A stretch of 64,000 bases of DNA, taken from the NCBI RefSeq assembly GCF_011305535.1, contig NZ_CP049905.1, forward strand, positions 3,408,001 through 3,472,000. Reading direction: 5' to 3'. A program made the position numbers and the translations under genes. Shown piece by piece: positions 33,109 to 43,160 of this stretch (its first letter is position 1; every line of letters begins with the position of its first letter). The notes below the pieces were generated by a model. It was given only the letters and a program-made list of their open reading frames with translations, made no database searches and was not told the DNA's origin. Source of the stretch: Diaphorobacter sp. HDW4B. GTDB lineage: Bacteria > Pseudomonadota > Gammaproteobacteria > Burkholderiales > Burkholderiaceae_C.

Positions 33109-34239
33109 TTACGTGGTGTGCTCGAAGAGCTTCATGGGCGCCAGCAATCGGATCAGGTCCGTCTGTCTGTTGACGCCGGTTTTCGCGAAGACGGTCTTGA
33201 GTTGAAAGCGGACGGTGTCCACGCTGACGCCATTGCGCAATGCGATCTCTTTGGGAATGTCGCCTTGGCACAGGGACAGTGCGACGCGCGTCTCCGCGGG
33301 AGTCAGCCCGTAGATCTGTTGCAGCAGAACGTACGGGTCGCCATGCGAGGCATTGGGTGTGTTCAGCACGAGCAAGGCCAACGGTCGTGACCAGGTGTTG
33401 AAGGCCTGGAGCTTGGTCGGCAAGGGAAGCATCAGCAACTGGAGTGCATGTTGTCCGGCCACGCTGGGCAGCAGTGCTCCGCTGGCGATGGCAGGGCCCT
33501 GTCTGCCGCAGGCGTTTTCCAGCATCTGGTTGAAATGGCCGGGTCTCAGTCCTGCGGGTTGCAGGCAACCGTTTCTGAGGGTCAGGCATGGTTGCTGGCG
33601 CATCAATTGCTCGCAGGCGGCGTTGCTCAGGAGGATGTGCCCAAACTCGTCCAGCACCAGCAACGGGACCTGCAGGTGGTCGAGGACCATGGATGAGAGA
33701 CCTGCGCGTTCGCTCAGGCTCTGCATGTGCAGGCGGATGCGCACGGCGTTCTGCACATGCGGAATGATCTTGCTGAAAGTGGTGAGTTCTCTGCCCGTGT
33801 ACTCCTTCTGTCCCGGTCGTCGTTGCATGGACAGATAGGCCTCGGACGAGCCCATGGCGAACATGCGGTTGCACAGCGTGGTGGACATCTCGTGGCGCAA
33901 CATGAAGTCCTGATAGAACGCGCTTTTCTGTATCGCACGTTCGCTGAAATCCCGTTTGTCCAGATACCAGCCGCCCCACGGAGTCGTGTCGATGAAGGCG
34001 TTGCCTTCGTCGAGTTGGTTGTAGTAGGCGTTGTAGGCTTCGGCCGTCTCATGAGGCATGCCGAAGGTTTCGTTGACGGCCAGTGTCTTGCGGCGAGTGT
34101 CGAGCACGATGATGGAGGCCTGCGGGCTGTCGGTGAACTCGGAAATGGTGTGCAGAGCGTCCTTCCAGCCGTCGTCCGTCAGCACTCCTTCGTAGAGCTG
34201 AGTCGTCAGTCGTTTCTGCAATTCAAGCTGATCCCGCAT
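33109..34239 (-). CDS. LuxR-family transcription regulator
   Basis: 376 residues. The C-terminal LuxR helix-turn-helix is clear: YGLTPAETRVALSLCQGDIP, then KEIALRNGVSVDTVRFQLKT and VFAKTGVNRQTDLIRLL. The N-terminal 300 residues form a sensor of unknown ligand, with a possible PAS-like part near 185-215 (LLVLDEFGHILLSNAACEQL). It faces the ABC exporter from the opposite strand. The target is unknown. Confidence 0.88.
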   Translation of the reverse strand: MRDQLELQKRLTTQLYEGVLTDDGWKDALHTISEFTDSPQASIIVLDTRRKTLAVNETFGMPHETAEAYNAYYNQLDEGNAFIDTTPWGGWYLDKRDFSERAIQKSAFYQDFMLRHEMSTTLCNRMFAMGSSEAYLSMQRRPGQKEYTGRELTTFSKIIPHVQNAVRIRLHMQSLSERAGLSSMVLDHLQVPLLVLDEFGHILLSNAACEQLMRQQPCLTLRNGCLQPAGLRPGHFNQMLENACGRQGPAIASGALLPSVAGQHALQLLMLPLPTKLQAFNTWSRPLALLVLNTPNASHGDPYVLLQQIYGLTPAETRVALSLCQGDIPKEIALRNGVSVDTVRFQLKTVFAKTGVNRQTDLIRLLAPMKLFEHTT

Positions 34240-34552
34240 ATGAAATTTCCGTGGCGCTGCTGATTATTTCAGCAGGTCGCGAAAATGCAAGTGAAGGAAA
34301 CTACGCTGACGTTATGTCACATTTCTGCTGAATTTGTCGTTGTACAGAGGGAAAACGACCCGTTCGGGTGTCGGTTTGCTCGTGTGCAAATGCCGGGTTC
34401 GAGAAAAAGAAAGTGCCATTGACGGCATTCCGGGGCTTGGATCGCGGGTTTTTGTCGACATCGTCAATGGCGAGATGCCGCTGAAGAAGGGCACTGAGCC
34501 CTTCATTCAGCATGCGTCGCGGCCGGCGTTGTCGGCCATCAGTCTCGGTCGA
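34240..34552. other. Gene-free interval
   Basis: 313 bases between the LuxR start and the tamB stop. A GCTGATTATTTCAGC-like inverted sequence lies near 34257-34271, probably within the LuxR promoter region. I see no supported gene; small frames here lack ribosome sites. Confidence 0.4.
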
Positions 34553-37500
34553 TCAGTCTTTCTTGATCGTGTAGATCAGATCGACCGCGCTGGTCACGCC
34601 GGTTTGGCCGCGCACTGTCAGGTTGCGGGCGAGGTCGTAGAAGATGTAGATCGTGCCCATCGCGCCCGAGAGGCTTTGCTCATAGGTCACGTAGAGCTTT
34701 TCCGAAAGCCGCTTGCCCATGGTGAGCGCAGCACCCGAGGCGTCGGAGCCATCGCTTGGGCCCCGGAAACCGACTTCATCCAGTCCCAGGCTGCCTGCGA
34801 TCTTGCCGCTGCCGCTGTTGCCACCGGCCAGGAGCGCGAGCGCTGCCTGCTGGAGCACGGCGCTGCTGGCTCCGCCCAAGGCAGGGTCGCGGCCCATGAC
34901 CACCCAGGAGAGCTTTTCGGCGTCGGGCAGGTCGGGGTCGGAGTACAGACTCACGCGCGGAGCCATGGCCGAGCCGAGCACTTGCACACCCGCGCGCTGG
35001 GTGATGTTGGGGCGGATCGCGAGGATGTCCAGCGACGGGTTGTTGTACGGGCCGTTGAAGCGGATCAGACCGGATTCGACATCGAGAGACTGGCCCCATG
35101 CGCGGTAGCGGCCTTGCTCGGTGTTGATTTCTCCGGTGATGCGCGGCGCTCCGCCGGCCACCGTTGCGCCCTTGATCTCCAGCTCGCCCTGCAGGCGCGT
35201 GGTGATGCCGAAGCCCTGCAGCGCGAAGTCGCGGCCCAGGTTCAGCTTGACGAGGATGTCGGGCAGCTTGCGGGTCTCGGCCTTGGCGTTGGCTTTTTCG
35301 GTGGCGATCTTCTGCTTGCGCGCTTCTTCCTCGGCGGCCTTGCGCGATGCGGCGGTGTGCACCACCACGTCCTTGTCGAGCGACGGTGCGGACTCTTCGG
35401 GCAGGATGATGGTGGCGCGGTCGGTGGTGAGATCGCCGCGCAGCGTGAACTGGCCGTTGTCGAGCTTGGCACCCAGCGTGCCGGAGATGCTGACCTGTCG
35501 ATCCGCGCGCACCAGCACCTGCAGCTTGTCGGCCTTGGCCTGCAGGTCCATCACGAAGTTGCCTGACTGGCCTTCGCCTGCCGGAGCAATCCAGTGTGCA
35601 AAGCCGCTGCCGGTGAGTTCGCCACCATCGGCGGGTGCGTTGGTGAGGTTGCCGCTGTAGCCCAGAATGCGCGCGCTGCTGCCTTTGCCGCCCTTGATGC
35701 GCAGCTCGGTGATGTCGAGGCGCGTGCCTTGCAGCTTGGCGCGCAGCACGCCTTGCTGCAGGTCGATGCCGTCGAGCACCGAGAGCACGCTCAGGTCATC
35801 GGCGGTGATGTTGCCTTGCCACTGCGGATTGGAGCGGTCGCCGCTGATGGTGGCGTCGGCCTGCAATGTGCCGCGCACGCGCCAGCCGGGCGGAGCGAAC
35901 AGCGCCCAGATGCCGATGTCGGGCATCTTGGCGTGGACGGTGCCGGACAGCGGTGCTTTCTCGGCGAGCGTCCATTGGCCATCTTGCTGCGTGAGCTGCG
36001 TGTTGAGATCGGCGGTGGCCTGACCGGCGCGTTCGCTGTCCCACAGCAGCTTGGCGTTGACGTTGCTGCCTTGCGCTCGCACGTCGAGTCGCACGTCCTT
36101 GATGCGCGCGCGCATGCCTGCGCCATCGACCTTGCGCGTAGTGGTCTTGTTGCCAACGCTGGGGCCGCTCGTGCGGATCACGGTCGTGCCTTCACCCTCG
36201 CCGTCGATGGCCAATCGCAGGTCGCCCGCAGCGCGCTCGACGGTCAAGAGCGCCTTGAGTTCGGGGCCGGTGGTGTCGATGTCCCACTTGCCGTTGAAGC
36301 TCAGATCGCCGCTCAGGCCTGCGGCTTCCAGCGGCGGTTCGCCTTCGCCCATGCTGAACGCATCGACCCAACTGATCGGAATGCCCTGCACGCGTCCGGC
36401 GCTGCGCAGCGCCCAGTTGCCGTCGCCGCCCTTGGTGGCGGTGGTGTTGTCCCACGCAAGCGTCACGGGCTGCAGCGGTGCAGCGTTGGCGCGGCGTTGC
36501 TTGAGCACCGGCGGTGTGATCTGCAGACCGCCTGCGGTGGCTGAGTAGCTGGTCGAGAGCACGACCTTGTTGCCGCGTGTGCTGCCGGTCTGCTGGGTGA
36601 TGCGAAGCGGGTTGGCCGATTGCAGCTTCACGTTCCATGGGCCGGGCTTGTCCTTGCCGGGATTGAGCTCGGCCTGCAGGCGCTGGATGGTGGCGTTCCA
36701 GTCCATGGCGGCCGAGCCGCGTTCGGTGGCGAGACCTGCTTGCAGCGCGGTATCGAGCTGTACACCTTGTGCAGCCATTTGAGCGCTGGTCTGCAAGGTG
36801 ATGTCGGCCTTTTCGGGGCTGCCTTGCAGGTTGAGCGCGAGCTTGGGAACGACGATGGCCTGATCGGCGGGCGTGTTGGCGGGCAGATAGCGCAGTTGCT
36901 CGCCGCGCAGATCGGCCTTGAGCTGCAGGCCGCTGTCGGGCAGGGGCTGGCCGGTGGCGGTCTGCAGGCGCTTGAGGATGTTGCCCCAGCCGCCATTCCA
37001 GTCGAGCTGCAGTTGCGCCTTGCCATCGAGCTTTGCGCCCGCGAGCGGGTCTTTCACGCCGGGCAGGGTGTTGGCCCACGCAATGAGCGTGGACGCGGAG
37101 CCGAGCTGCAGATTCGCATTGCCCTTGCCGGTCTTGGGGCTGATCTGGCCATCGGCCTGCAGCACTGCGCCGGGCACTTCGGCCTTGAGCTTGACCTGCG
37201 CGTCCTGCTGGTCGACGTGGTACTTCACGGCGCTAGCGTTGATGGCGGCTTGCAGTGCTTCGACCTTCACGTTCGAGAGCGTGAGCACGGGCTGCTGCCA
37301 TTCGCCCTTGGCGGCGAGCGTCTGGATGCGCAGCGCTTTGCTGCCTGCGCGCGGCGCGGGACCTGCGGCCTTGAGATCGGCTTCGAATGCCACCGTCTGG
37401 GCGGCGTCGGCCTTGGCGCTCAGCGTGCCTTGCAGCGGCGCGGCATCGAGCGTGCTGTAGAGATCGGCGGGGTTCAGTTGCTCGACCTTGGCGTTGCCCT

Positions 37501-38734
37501 CGAACACCTTGGTCTCGGGCTCGAAATAACCGTTGGCGGCGATGCGGCCCTTGGCCACGTCGATGTGCGCCTGCTTGATCTGCCACTGCTTGCCGGTGTA
37601 GAGCACATCGGCGGTGACGGCGTCGAGCGGCAGGCGTTGCTTGTCCCACGCGCCGCGCATGGCGTTGTTGAACTGGGCCTGCAGAGCCCATTGCTCGCCG
37701 GTGGCGGGCGCATTGCCTTCGGCCATGGGACCTGCCTTGAGGTCGCCGCTCAGCAGGGTGCGCGGGCCTTCGGGCCAGAAGGCCGCCACGTCCACGTTCT
37801 TGAGCGATGCGAGCGCGGTGTGCAGCGGCATCGATTGCCATGGCTTGATGCTGGCTTGCACATCGGCATGCATGGGCTCGGCGGCGGGCTTCTTGCCGGA
37901 ATGGCTTTGCGGCGCAGCGACCGCGAGCGCCTTCACGTCGATCTGAGCGGCCTCGGTGGCGAGCGTGCCGGTGGCCTGCACCTGCGCGCCCACGGCGATG
38001 GTGGAGTGGTCCTTGGCCATCGGGTTGGGCACCTGCAGATCGCCCTTGAGGTCGGCCCTCAATTCCATCGGGCTTGCGCCCTGCAGTTGGATGTGGGCTT
38101 TGTACGTGCCGTCGGCATAGCGCACTTCGTTCACCGCGAGCTGGTGATGATCACCGTCGTAGGCGTAGTGGCCTGTCAGACCATCGACGGTGGCTTCGGG
38201 CGGGCCTTCCCAGATGATGCGATCGACCTGGAAAGGCACCTCGATCTTGATCGGCAGCGTGAGTTGTTCGAGCGGTTGGGTCGGCTCCTTGGGGGCGTCG
38301 GGATCGGGCGTGCTCTTGATGCGCAACTCGCCGATGTGCAGCACGCCGAGCTTCAAGGTGCGCTCCAGCAGCGGTTGCAGGCTCCAGCCGATCTCGGCGT
38401 TCTGCACCTGCACGCTCATGGTCGGGCTTTGCCATTTGAGTGCGCCGATCTTGCCGCCGCCGCGTACCGAGCCGGTGACTTCGCGGGCTTCGAGACTCTG
38501 GCCTTCGGGCAGAAAACGTGCGGCGCGTTGCAGCGCGTTGGCGAGAGAATCGTCGCGGCCGGTCCACCACCATGCGGAGCCCAGCGCGGCAACGATCATC
38601 AGCACGAGTGCGAGCAGCAACCAGCCGATGCCGCGCAGCCAGCGGCGCGGCTTTTTGCCCGGCGTTTTTGGCGCCGGGGACGAGGGATTGGATTCGGGCA
38701 CTTGCGCCGAATCGTTGATTGCAGATTCCACCAT
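34553..38734 (-). CDS. tamB: Translocation and assembly module TamB
   Basis: 1393 residues, in the usual range. One N-terminal membrane segment (about 35-54: GWLLLALVLMIVAALGSAWW) anchors it in the inner membrane. A long periplasmic repeated beta structure (AsmA/TamB type) follows, and the conserved C-terminal DUF490 domain starts near 1090; it ends VTSAVDLIYTIKKD. It acts with TamA to insert outer-membrane proteins and/or move phospholipids between membranes. It starts two bases after tamA, in one operon. Confidence 0.93.
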   Translation of the reverse strand: MVESAINDSAQVPESNPSSPAPKTPGKKPRRWLRGIGWLLLALVLMIVAALGSAWWWTGRDDSLANALQRAARFLPEGQSLEAREVTGSVRGGGKIGALKWQSPTMSVQVQNAEIGWSLQPLLERTLKLGVLHIGELRIKSTPDPDAPKEPTQPLEQLTLPIKIEVPFQVDRIIWEGPPEATVDGLTGHYAYDGDHHQLAVNEVRYADGTYKAHIQLQGASPMELRADLKGDLQVPNPMAKDHSTIAVGAQVQATGTLATEAAQIDVKALAVAAPQSHSGKKPAAEPMHADVQASIKPWQSMPLHTALASLKNVDVAAFWPEGPRTLLSGDLKAGPMAEGNAPATGEQWALQAQFNNAMRGAWDKQRLPLDAVTADVLYTGKQWQIKQAHIDVAKGRIAANGYFEPETKVFEGNAKVEQLNPADLYSTLDAAPLQGTLSAKADAAQTVAFEADLKAAGPAPRAGSKALRIQTLAAKGEWQQPVLTLSNVKVEALQAAINASAVKYHVDQQDAQVKLKAEVPGAVLQADGQISPKTGKGNANLQLGSASTLIAWANTLPGVKDPLAGAKLDGKAQLQLDWNGGWGNILKRLQTATGQPLPDSGLQLKADLRGEQLRYLPANTPADQAIVVPKLALNLQGSPEKADITLQTSAQMAAQGVQLDTALQAGLATERGSAAMDWNATIQRLQAELNPGKDKPGPWNVKLQSANPLRITQQTGSTRGNKVVLSTSYSATAGGLQITPPVLKQRRANAAPLQPVTLAWDNTTATKGGDGNWALRSAGRVQGIPISWVDAFSMGEGEPPLEAAGLSGDLSFNGKWDIDTTGPELKALLTVERAAGDLRLAIDGEGEGTTVIRTSGPSVGNKTTTRKVDGAGMRARIKDVRLDVRAQGSNVNAKLLWDSERAGQATADLNTQLTQQDGQWTLAEKAPLSGTVHAKMPDIGIWALFAPPGWRVRGTLQADATISGDRSNPQWQGNITADDLSVLSVLDGIDLQQGVLRAKLQGTRLDITELRIKGGKGSSARILGYSGNLTNAPADGGELTGSGFAHWIAPAGEGQSGNFVMDLQAKADKLQVLVRADRQVSISGTLGAKLDNGQFTLRGDLTTDRATIILPEESAPSLDKDVVVHTAASRKAAEEEARKQKIATEKANAKAETRKLPDILVKLNLGRDFALQGFGITTRLQGELEIKGATVAGGAPRITGEINTEQGRYRAWGQSLDVESGLIRFNGPYNNPSLDILAIRPNITQRAGVQVLGSAMAPRVSLYSDPDLPDAEKLSWVVMGRDPALGGASSAVLQQAALALLAGGNSGSGKIAGSLGLDEVGFRGPSDGSDASGAALTMGKRLSEKLYVTYEQSLSGAMGTIYIFYDLARNLTVRGQTGVTSAVDLIYTIKKD

Positions 38735-38736
38735 GA

Positions 38737-40659
38737 TCAGAACGTGAAGCCGAGACGCAGATGCAGGCGCAGTTGTTGCTCCTGCAGACCGTAGGCGATG
38801 TCCGCCTGCAAGGGGCCAACGGGGCTGCGCCAGCGGATGCCGGTGCCGACACCGACGCGTGCATAGAGTTTGTTGGCGTCATCGCCGACCGCGCCGGCGT
38901 CGATGAAGACCGCCTGCTCGAAGTCCTGCGTGTTGCCGCGAATGGAGATCGGGCGTTGCCACTCGACGCTGCCCGCCGCGAGGTAGCGCCCGCCGATGAC
39001 CTTGCCGTTGTCGGTCTTGGCACCGATGGACTGGTAGCCGTAGCCGCGAATCGAGTTGTCGCCACCGGCCAGGAACATCAGCGTCATCGGCAGTTCGGCG
39101 TCTTTCTTGGCGGTGATCGCGCCACCCCATGCGCGCAACTGCAGGCGGCTGCGGCGCTGGGTTTCTTCGTCGAGCTTGCCGATGGGCATGAGCGTGAGCC
39201 AGCGCCCGGTCAGGCGTGTGAATGGCGTGCGCTGCGGCGTGAGCGTGGTGCCGACGCCGGCCTCCCACGCAAAGCCGTAGCCCGAGCGCGGCGAGAGCAG
39301 GCTGTCGAAATAGCGACCCGTCCAGCCGTAGTTGGCCAGCAGCGAGGAACTGGCGGGCGGAGCGCCCGCGCCCTGTGTCTTGGCCCAGTCGTATTGCAGA
39401 TAGTAGGTGCGGTCGATGTGCTCTGCGGACTTGGTGCGACCGGCGCGCAACTGGGCGCTGTTCACGTCGAAATCACCGACCGGCTCGCGCTCGAACTTGG
39501 CTCCGACGAAGTTGCGCCAGTAGTCCTCGCCCGGCAGGGCGGTGAGCTGGGTGGAGATCAGCGGGTTCTTGCGATCGAGCTGGATCTTGCTGACCGCGCG
39601 CCAGCCGAGGCCGGGCACGCGGTTGTGGATGTGGTCAATCGACAGGCGCGGCCCGGTATCGGTGCTCAGGCCCACGCCGAACACCCATTTCTGCAGCTTG
39701 GCTTCGCGCACCTTGGCGGTGACGGGCGATGTGACTTCCGCGCCTTGCGCGGCGCGCGCGTCATCGATCTTTTGCGCCGAATCTTCGGGCGCGGCCTGCG
39801 GCGTGTCGGCCAGCGTGAGGAACACCGAGTCGAAATAGCCGCTGCTCACCAAGCGTTGCTGCGTGTCGAGCATCACGGCCTGGTCGTAGACCTGTCCTTC
39901 GGGCAGGCGGGCGATGCGCGCGAGGCCGATGGCGTCGTAGCGCTCGGTGCCTTCGATGGCGAGCGGGCCGAATTTGTAGGCCGCGCCGGGGTCGTAGGTG
40001 ACGCTGACCTTGGCTTCGTTCTTGTCTGCGTCGACATCGGCCAGACTGCTGTCGATGCGGGCCGTGGGATAGCGGCGTGCCTGCAGTTCCTTGAGTCCGC
40101 CGCTCTTGGCGCTGCTCCAGACGGACTGCGAAAAGCGCTCGCCGTTCTTGAGCGGCCAGTTGCGCTGGATGCTTTGGCGCTGCTCCAGTCCGTCGGGCGC
40201 ATTGGCGCTCACGCCGCTGAAGCGGACTTCGCTTTGCGCAATGGTGGTGGCGGGGCCGGGATCGACGTTCACCTTCACCTGACGCGGTGCTTCCGTGGAG
40301 TCGGGCGTGTCCTTCAACTCGACCGTGACCGTGGGGCTGAAGTAGCCGAGCGTGCCGATCAGGTCGCGCACATTGGCGTCGGTGGCACCGAGCAGGCGCG
40401 TGAGTTCGCGCCGCTGCAGGTCGCCCTGGTATTGAAAGCGCTTGAGTTCGAGATGCTTTTCGAGCAGTTCGCGCACTTCCTTGGGTGCGTCGACTTCGAG
40501 CGTGAAGGCGGGCTTGCCGCTGGTGGCGGTGGCCGCTGAAGGATCGCCGTTGGCGTCCTCCTTTTTCGAGAACATGCTGCAGCCGCTCAGAACGAGAGCC
40601 GTGGAGATCAAAAGGGCGGCGCTTGTGGCGCGCGAGGCTGGCTGCTTGGCTGAAACCAT
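38737..40659 (-). CDS. tamA: Omp85-family outer-membrane protein TamA
   Basis: 640 residues. POTRA-like repeats occupy about residues 50-290 and a 16-strand barrel the rest. The barrel-lid motif GGDNSIRGYGYQSIG is present, and the protein ends in LGFTF with terminal Phe, as outer-membrane barrels do. The N-terminus (SAALLISTALVLSGCSMFSK) ends in a lipobox (LSGC), so it could be lipidated, unlike the classic E. coli TamA signal. It partners TamB, encoded two bases downstream. Confidence 0.92.
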   Translation of the reverse strand: MVSAKQPASRATSAALLISTALVLSGCSMFSKKEDANGDPSAATATSGKPAFTLEVDAPKEVRELLEKHLELKRFQYQGDLQRRELTRLLGATDANVRDLIGTLGYFSPTVTVELKDTPDSTEAPRQVKVNVDPGPATTIAQSEVRFSGVSANAPDGLEQRQSIQRNWPLKNGERFSQSVWSSAKSGGLKELQARRYPTARIDSSLADVDADKNEAKVSVTYDPGAAYKFGPLAIEGTERYDAIGLARIARLPEGQVYDQAVMLDTQQRLVSSGYFDSVFLTLADTPQAAPEDSAQKIDDARAAQGAEVTSPVTAKVREAKLQKWVFGVGLSTDTGPRLSIDHIHNRVPGLGWRAVSKIQLDRKNPLISTQLTALPGEDYWRNFVGAKFEREPVGDFDVNSAQLRAGRTKSAEHIDRTYYLQYDWAKTQGAGAPPASSSLLANYGWTGRYFDSLLSPRSGYGFAWEAGVGTTLTPQRTPFTRLTGRWLTLMPIGKLDEETQRRSRLQLRAWGGAITAKKDAELPMTLMFLAGGDNSIRGYGYQSIGAKTDNGKVIGGRYLAAGSVEWQRPISIRGNTQDFEQAVFIDAGAVGDDANKLYARVGVGTGIRWRSPVGPLQADIAYGLQEQQLRLHLRLGFTF

Positions 40660-40666
40660 CGATGAA

Positions 40667-41854
40667 TTATTTGGAGAGCAATCGCATTGCCTCCTCCAGT
40701 CCCTTCAAGGACAGCGGGTACATGCGATGGCCCATCAGTTGCTGAATGATGCTGATGCTCTGGCGATATTCCCACACGCCTTGTGGCTCGGGATTGATCC
40801 ATGCGAATTTGGGGAATGCATGCGTAAGCCGCTGTAACCACTCGGCACCGGGCTCGTCGTTGTTGTATTCCACGCTGCCGCCGGGCTGAAGGATCTCGTA
40901 GGGGCTCATCGTCGCGTCGCCCACGAAGATCAATTTGTAGTCCTTGTTGTACTTGCGGATGATGTCCCAGGTCGGAAACTTTTCGGCGAAACGGCGGCGG
41001 TTGTTCTTCCACATGAAGTCGTAGACGCAATTGTGGAAGTAATAGAACTCCAGATGCTTGAACTCGGTCTTCACGGCCGAGAACAGCTCCTCCACGCGCT
41101 TGATGTGCTCGTCCATCGTGCCGCCCACGTCCATGAGCAGCAGCACCTTCACGTTGTTGTGGCGCTCGGGGATCATCTTGATGTCGAGGAAGCCCGCGTT
41201 CGCCGCCGTGCTGTGGATGGTGTCGGGCAGGTCGAGTTCCAGCTCGTTGCCTTCGCGCGCGAACTTGCGCAGGCGGCGCAGCGCCACCTTGATGTTGCGC
41301 GTGCCCAGTTCCTGCGTGTCGTCGTAGTCCTTGTAGGCGCGCTGCTCCCAGACCTTCACCGCGCTCTTGTTCTTGCCCGGCCCGCCGATACGGATACCCT
41401 GCGGGTTGTAGCCGCCGTGGCCGAAGGGGCTCGTGCCGTTGGTGCCGATCCACTTGTTGCCGCCTTCGTGGCGTTCCTTCTGCTCTTCGAGGCGTTTTTT
41501 CAACGTCTCCATGAGTTCGTCCCAGCCCATCTTCTCGATGGCGGCGATCTGCTCGGGCGAGAGTTCGCGCTCCAGCGTCTTGCGCAGCCATTCGAGCGGA
41601 AGCTCCTTGGTCAGATCGGCAATCATCTCCACGCCCTTGAAGTAGGCGGAGAACGCGCGGTCGAACTTGTCGAAGTGCTTCTCGTCCTTGACGAGGATGG
41701 TGCGCGAGAGGTGATAGAAATCGTCCAGCGCCCAGCCGTCCTCGGATTTGGGTCCGACGACACCGGCCTCCAGCGCTTCGAGCAGCGTGAGGTATTCCTT
41801 GACCGATACGGGCAGCTTGCCCGCGCGCAGGGTGTAGAAGAAGTCGATCAACAT
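40667..41854 (-). CDS. VWA-domain (CoxE-like) protein
   Basis: 395 residues from ATG (41854-41852). The von Willebrand A domain is C-terminal (about residues 210-395), with a changed metal site: LLLMDVGGTMDEH in place of DxSxS. The N-terminal part is charged and helical. Family members pair with MoxR-like ATPases as chaperones for metal-enzyme or complex assembly. Here the MoxR gene lies upstream on the same strand and tamA follows seven bases downstream. Confidence 0.85.
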   Translation of the reverse strand: MLIDFFYTLRAGKLPVSVKEYLTLLEALEAGVVGPKSEDGWALDDFYHLSRTILVKDEKHFDKFDRAFSAYFKGVEMIADLTKELPLEWLRKTLERELSPEQIAAIEKMGWDELMETLKKRLEEQKERHEGGNKWIGTNGTSPFGHGGYNPQGIRIGGPGKNKSAVKVWEQRAYKDYDDTQELGTRNIKVALRRLRKFAREGNELELDLPDTIHSTAANAGFLDIKMIPERHNNVKVLLLMDVGGTMDEHIKRVEELFSAVKTEFKHLEFYYFHNCVYDFMWKNNRRRFAEKFPTWDIIRKYNKDYKLIFVGDATMSPYEILQPGGSVEYNNDEPGAEWLQRLTHAFPKFAWINPEPQGVWEYRQSISIIQQLMGHRMYPLSLKGLEEAMRLLSK

Positions 41855-42005
41855 ACTGGCTTCTCTTGGTTCGGGCGGGATGTGTGCGTTGCAGGCGATC
41901 CCGTCGTGCGGAATTGTGCCGTCGCCATCCTGCCTCGTAGGACGGTAATTCGAAAAACGCCGATCCGGCGTAGGGCATTGCCGCAGATTGCCCTGCGGCT
42001 TGTGG

Positions 42006-42257
42006 TCAGCGTCCGTTGGACGCTGCGGAGGACGCGGAGGCCGCAGCTCGCGCATTGCGCCAGCGGCGTGCCAGATTCAGGCCGACACCGCCGCCCAGAC
42101 CCACGAGTGCAATCGCGAGAATGCTGCGCGTGTCGTAGCCCTGCGAAAAGATGTCCAGACCCAGCACATAGCCGATGCCGTAGCCGAGCAGCGCGCCGCC
42201 CAGAAAGCCCACGGCGTCGGTTGCCCCTTCGGCGAGAAGACGTTTGGCGTCGCTCAT
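42006..42257 (-). CDS. Small membrane protein
   Basis: 83 residues. Two hydrophobic parts: AVGFLGGALLGYGIGYVLGL (about 15-34) and SILAIALVGLGGGVGLNLAR (about 45-64); basic and Ser/Ala-rich tail. It lies between the MoxR gene (13 bases before its start) and the VWA gene, so it is probably part of the same operon. Function unknown. Confidence 0.65.
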   Translation of the reverse strand: MSDAKRLLAEGATDAVGFLGGALLGYGIGYVLGLDIFSQGYDTRSILAIALVGLGGGVGLNLARRWRNARAAASASSAASNGR

Positions 42258-42270
42258 GGCAGTGGCTCGA

Positions 42271-43125
42271 TCAGCGGTTGCGCTGGTTCATGAACACCAG
42301 CTTCTCGAACAGGCTCACGTCCTGCTCGTTCTTGAGCAGCGCGCCCACCAGCGGCGGCACACTGACCTTGTTGTCGGCGCTTTGCAGGGCTTCCATCGGA
42401 ATCTCTTCGGCGACGAGCAGCTTGAGCCAGTCGATCAGCTCGCTGGTCGAAGGCTTCTTCTTCAGACCCGGCAGATTGCGGATGTCGTAGAAGGTCTTCA
42501 TCGCCACGGTCAGCAGCTCGCTCTTGAGCGTGGGGAAGTGCACATGCACGATCTGGCGCATGGTGTCCGCGTCGGGGAACTTGATGTAGTGGAAGAAGCA
42601 GCGGCGCAGGAAGGCGTCGGGCAGTTCCTTTTCGTTGTTCGAGGTGATGAACACCAGCGGACGGTGCTTGGCCTTGATCAGCTCGCGCGTTTCGTAGCAG
42701 TAGAACTCCATGCGGTCGAGTTCGCGCAGCAAATCGTTGGGGAATTCAATATCCGCCTTGTCGATTTCATCAATCAGCAAAGCCACTGGCTCGTCGGCAG
42801 TAAATGCCTGCCAGAGAACGCCCTGAACAATGTAGTTGCGAATATCTTTGACGCGCTCGCTGCTTTCTGCATCGCCCAATTGGCTGTCACGCAAACGACT
42901 TACCGCGTCATATTCGTACAAACCCTGCTGGGCTTTGGTGGTGGATTTGATGTGCCATTGCAACAAAGGCAAGCCCAATTCGCTGGCGACTTCCTCGGCC
43001 AGCATGGTTTTGCCGGTGCCGGGTTCACCCTTGACGAGCAATGGGCGTTGCAGCGCCATGGCTGCATTCACAGCGAGTTTCAAATCCTGGGTGGCGACGT
43101 AATTCTGAGAACCTTGGAATTTCAT
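42271..43125 (-). CDS. MoxR-family AAA+ ATPase
   Basis: 284 residues. Walker A GEPGTGKT (about 33-40), Walker B ALLIDEIDKAD (about 115-125), sensor ITSNNEKELPDAFLRRC. The family assists assembly or activation of complexes together with a VWA protein, and the gene here heads the same minus-strand run. The left (3') end has a lid helix region. Divergent from the cytochrome gene with a shared 126-base promoter interval. Confidence 0.9.
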   Translation of the reverse strand: MKFQGSQNYVATQDLKLAVNAAMALQRPLLVKGEPGTGKTMLAEEVASELGLPLLQWHIKSTTKAQQGLYEYDAVSRLRDSQLGDAESSERVKDIRNYIVQGVLWQAFTADEPVALLIDEIDKADIEFPNDLLRELDRMEFYCYETRELIKAKHRPLVFITSNNEKELPDAFLRRCFFHYIKFPDADTMRQIVHVHFPTLKSELLTVAMKTFYDIRNLPGLKKKPSTSELIDWLKLLVAEEIPMEALQSADNKVSVPPLVGALLKNEQDVSLFEKLVFMNQRNR

Positions 43126-43160
43126 GGGCCGTAATTGAGGGAAATCGTTGATGAATATGC

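Noticed and set aside
34301-34513. Small minus-strand frame between LuxR and tamB
   Set aside because: No ribosome site, no recognisable domain, two overlapping frames equally open.
36620-38794. Long open frame antisense to tamB (724 codons)
   Set aside because: GC-rich genes leave long open antisense frames; composition is unlike real proteins and tamB is unmistakable on the other strand.
38761-40539. Long open frame antisense to tamA
   Set aside because: Same codon-bias artefact; no domain seen and tamA is clear.
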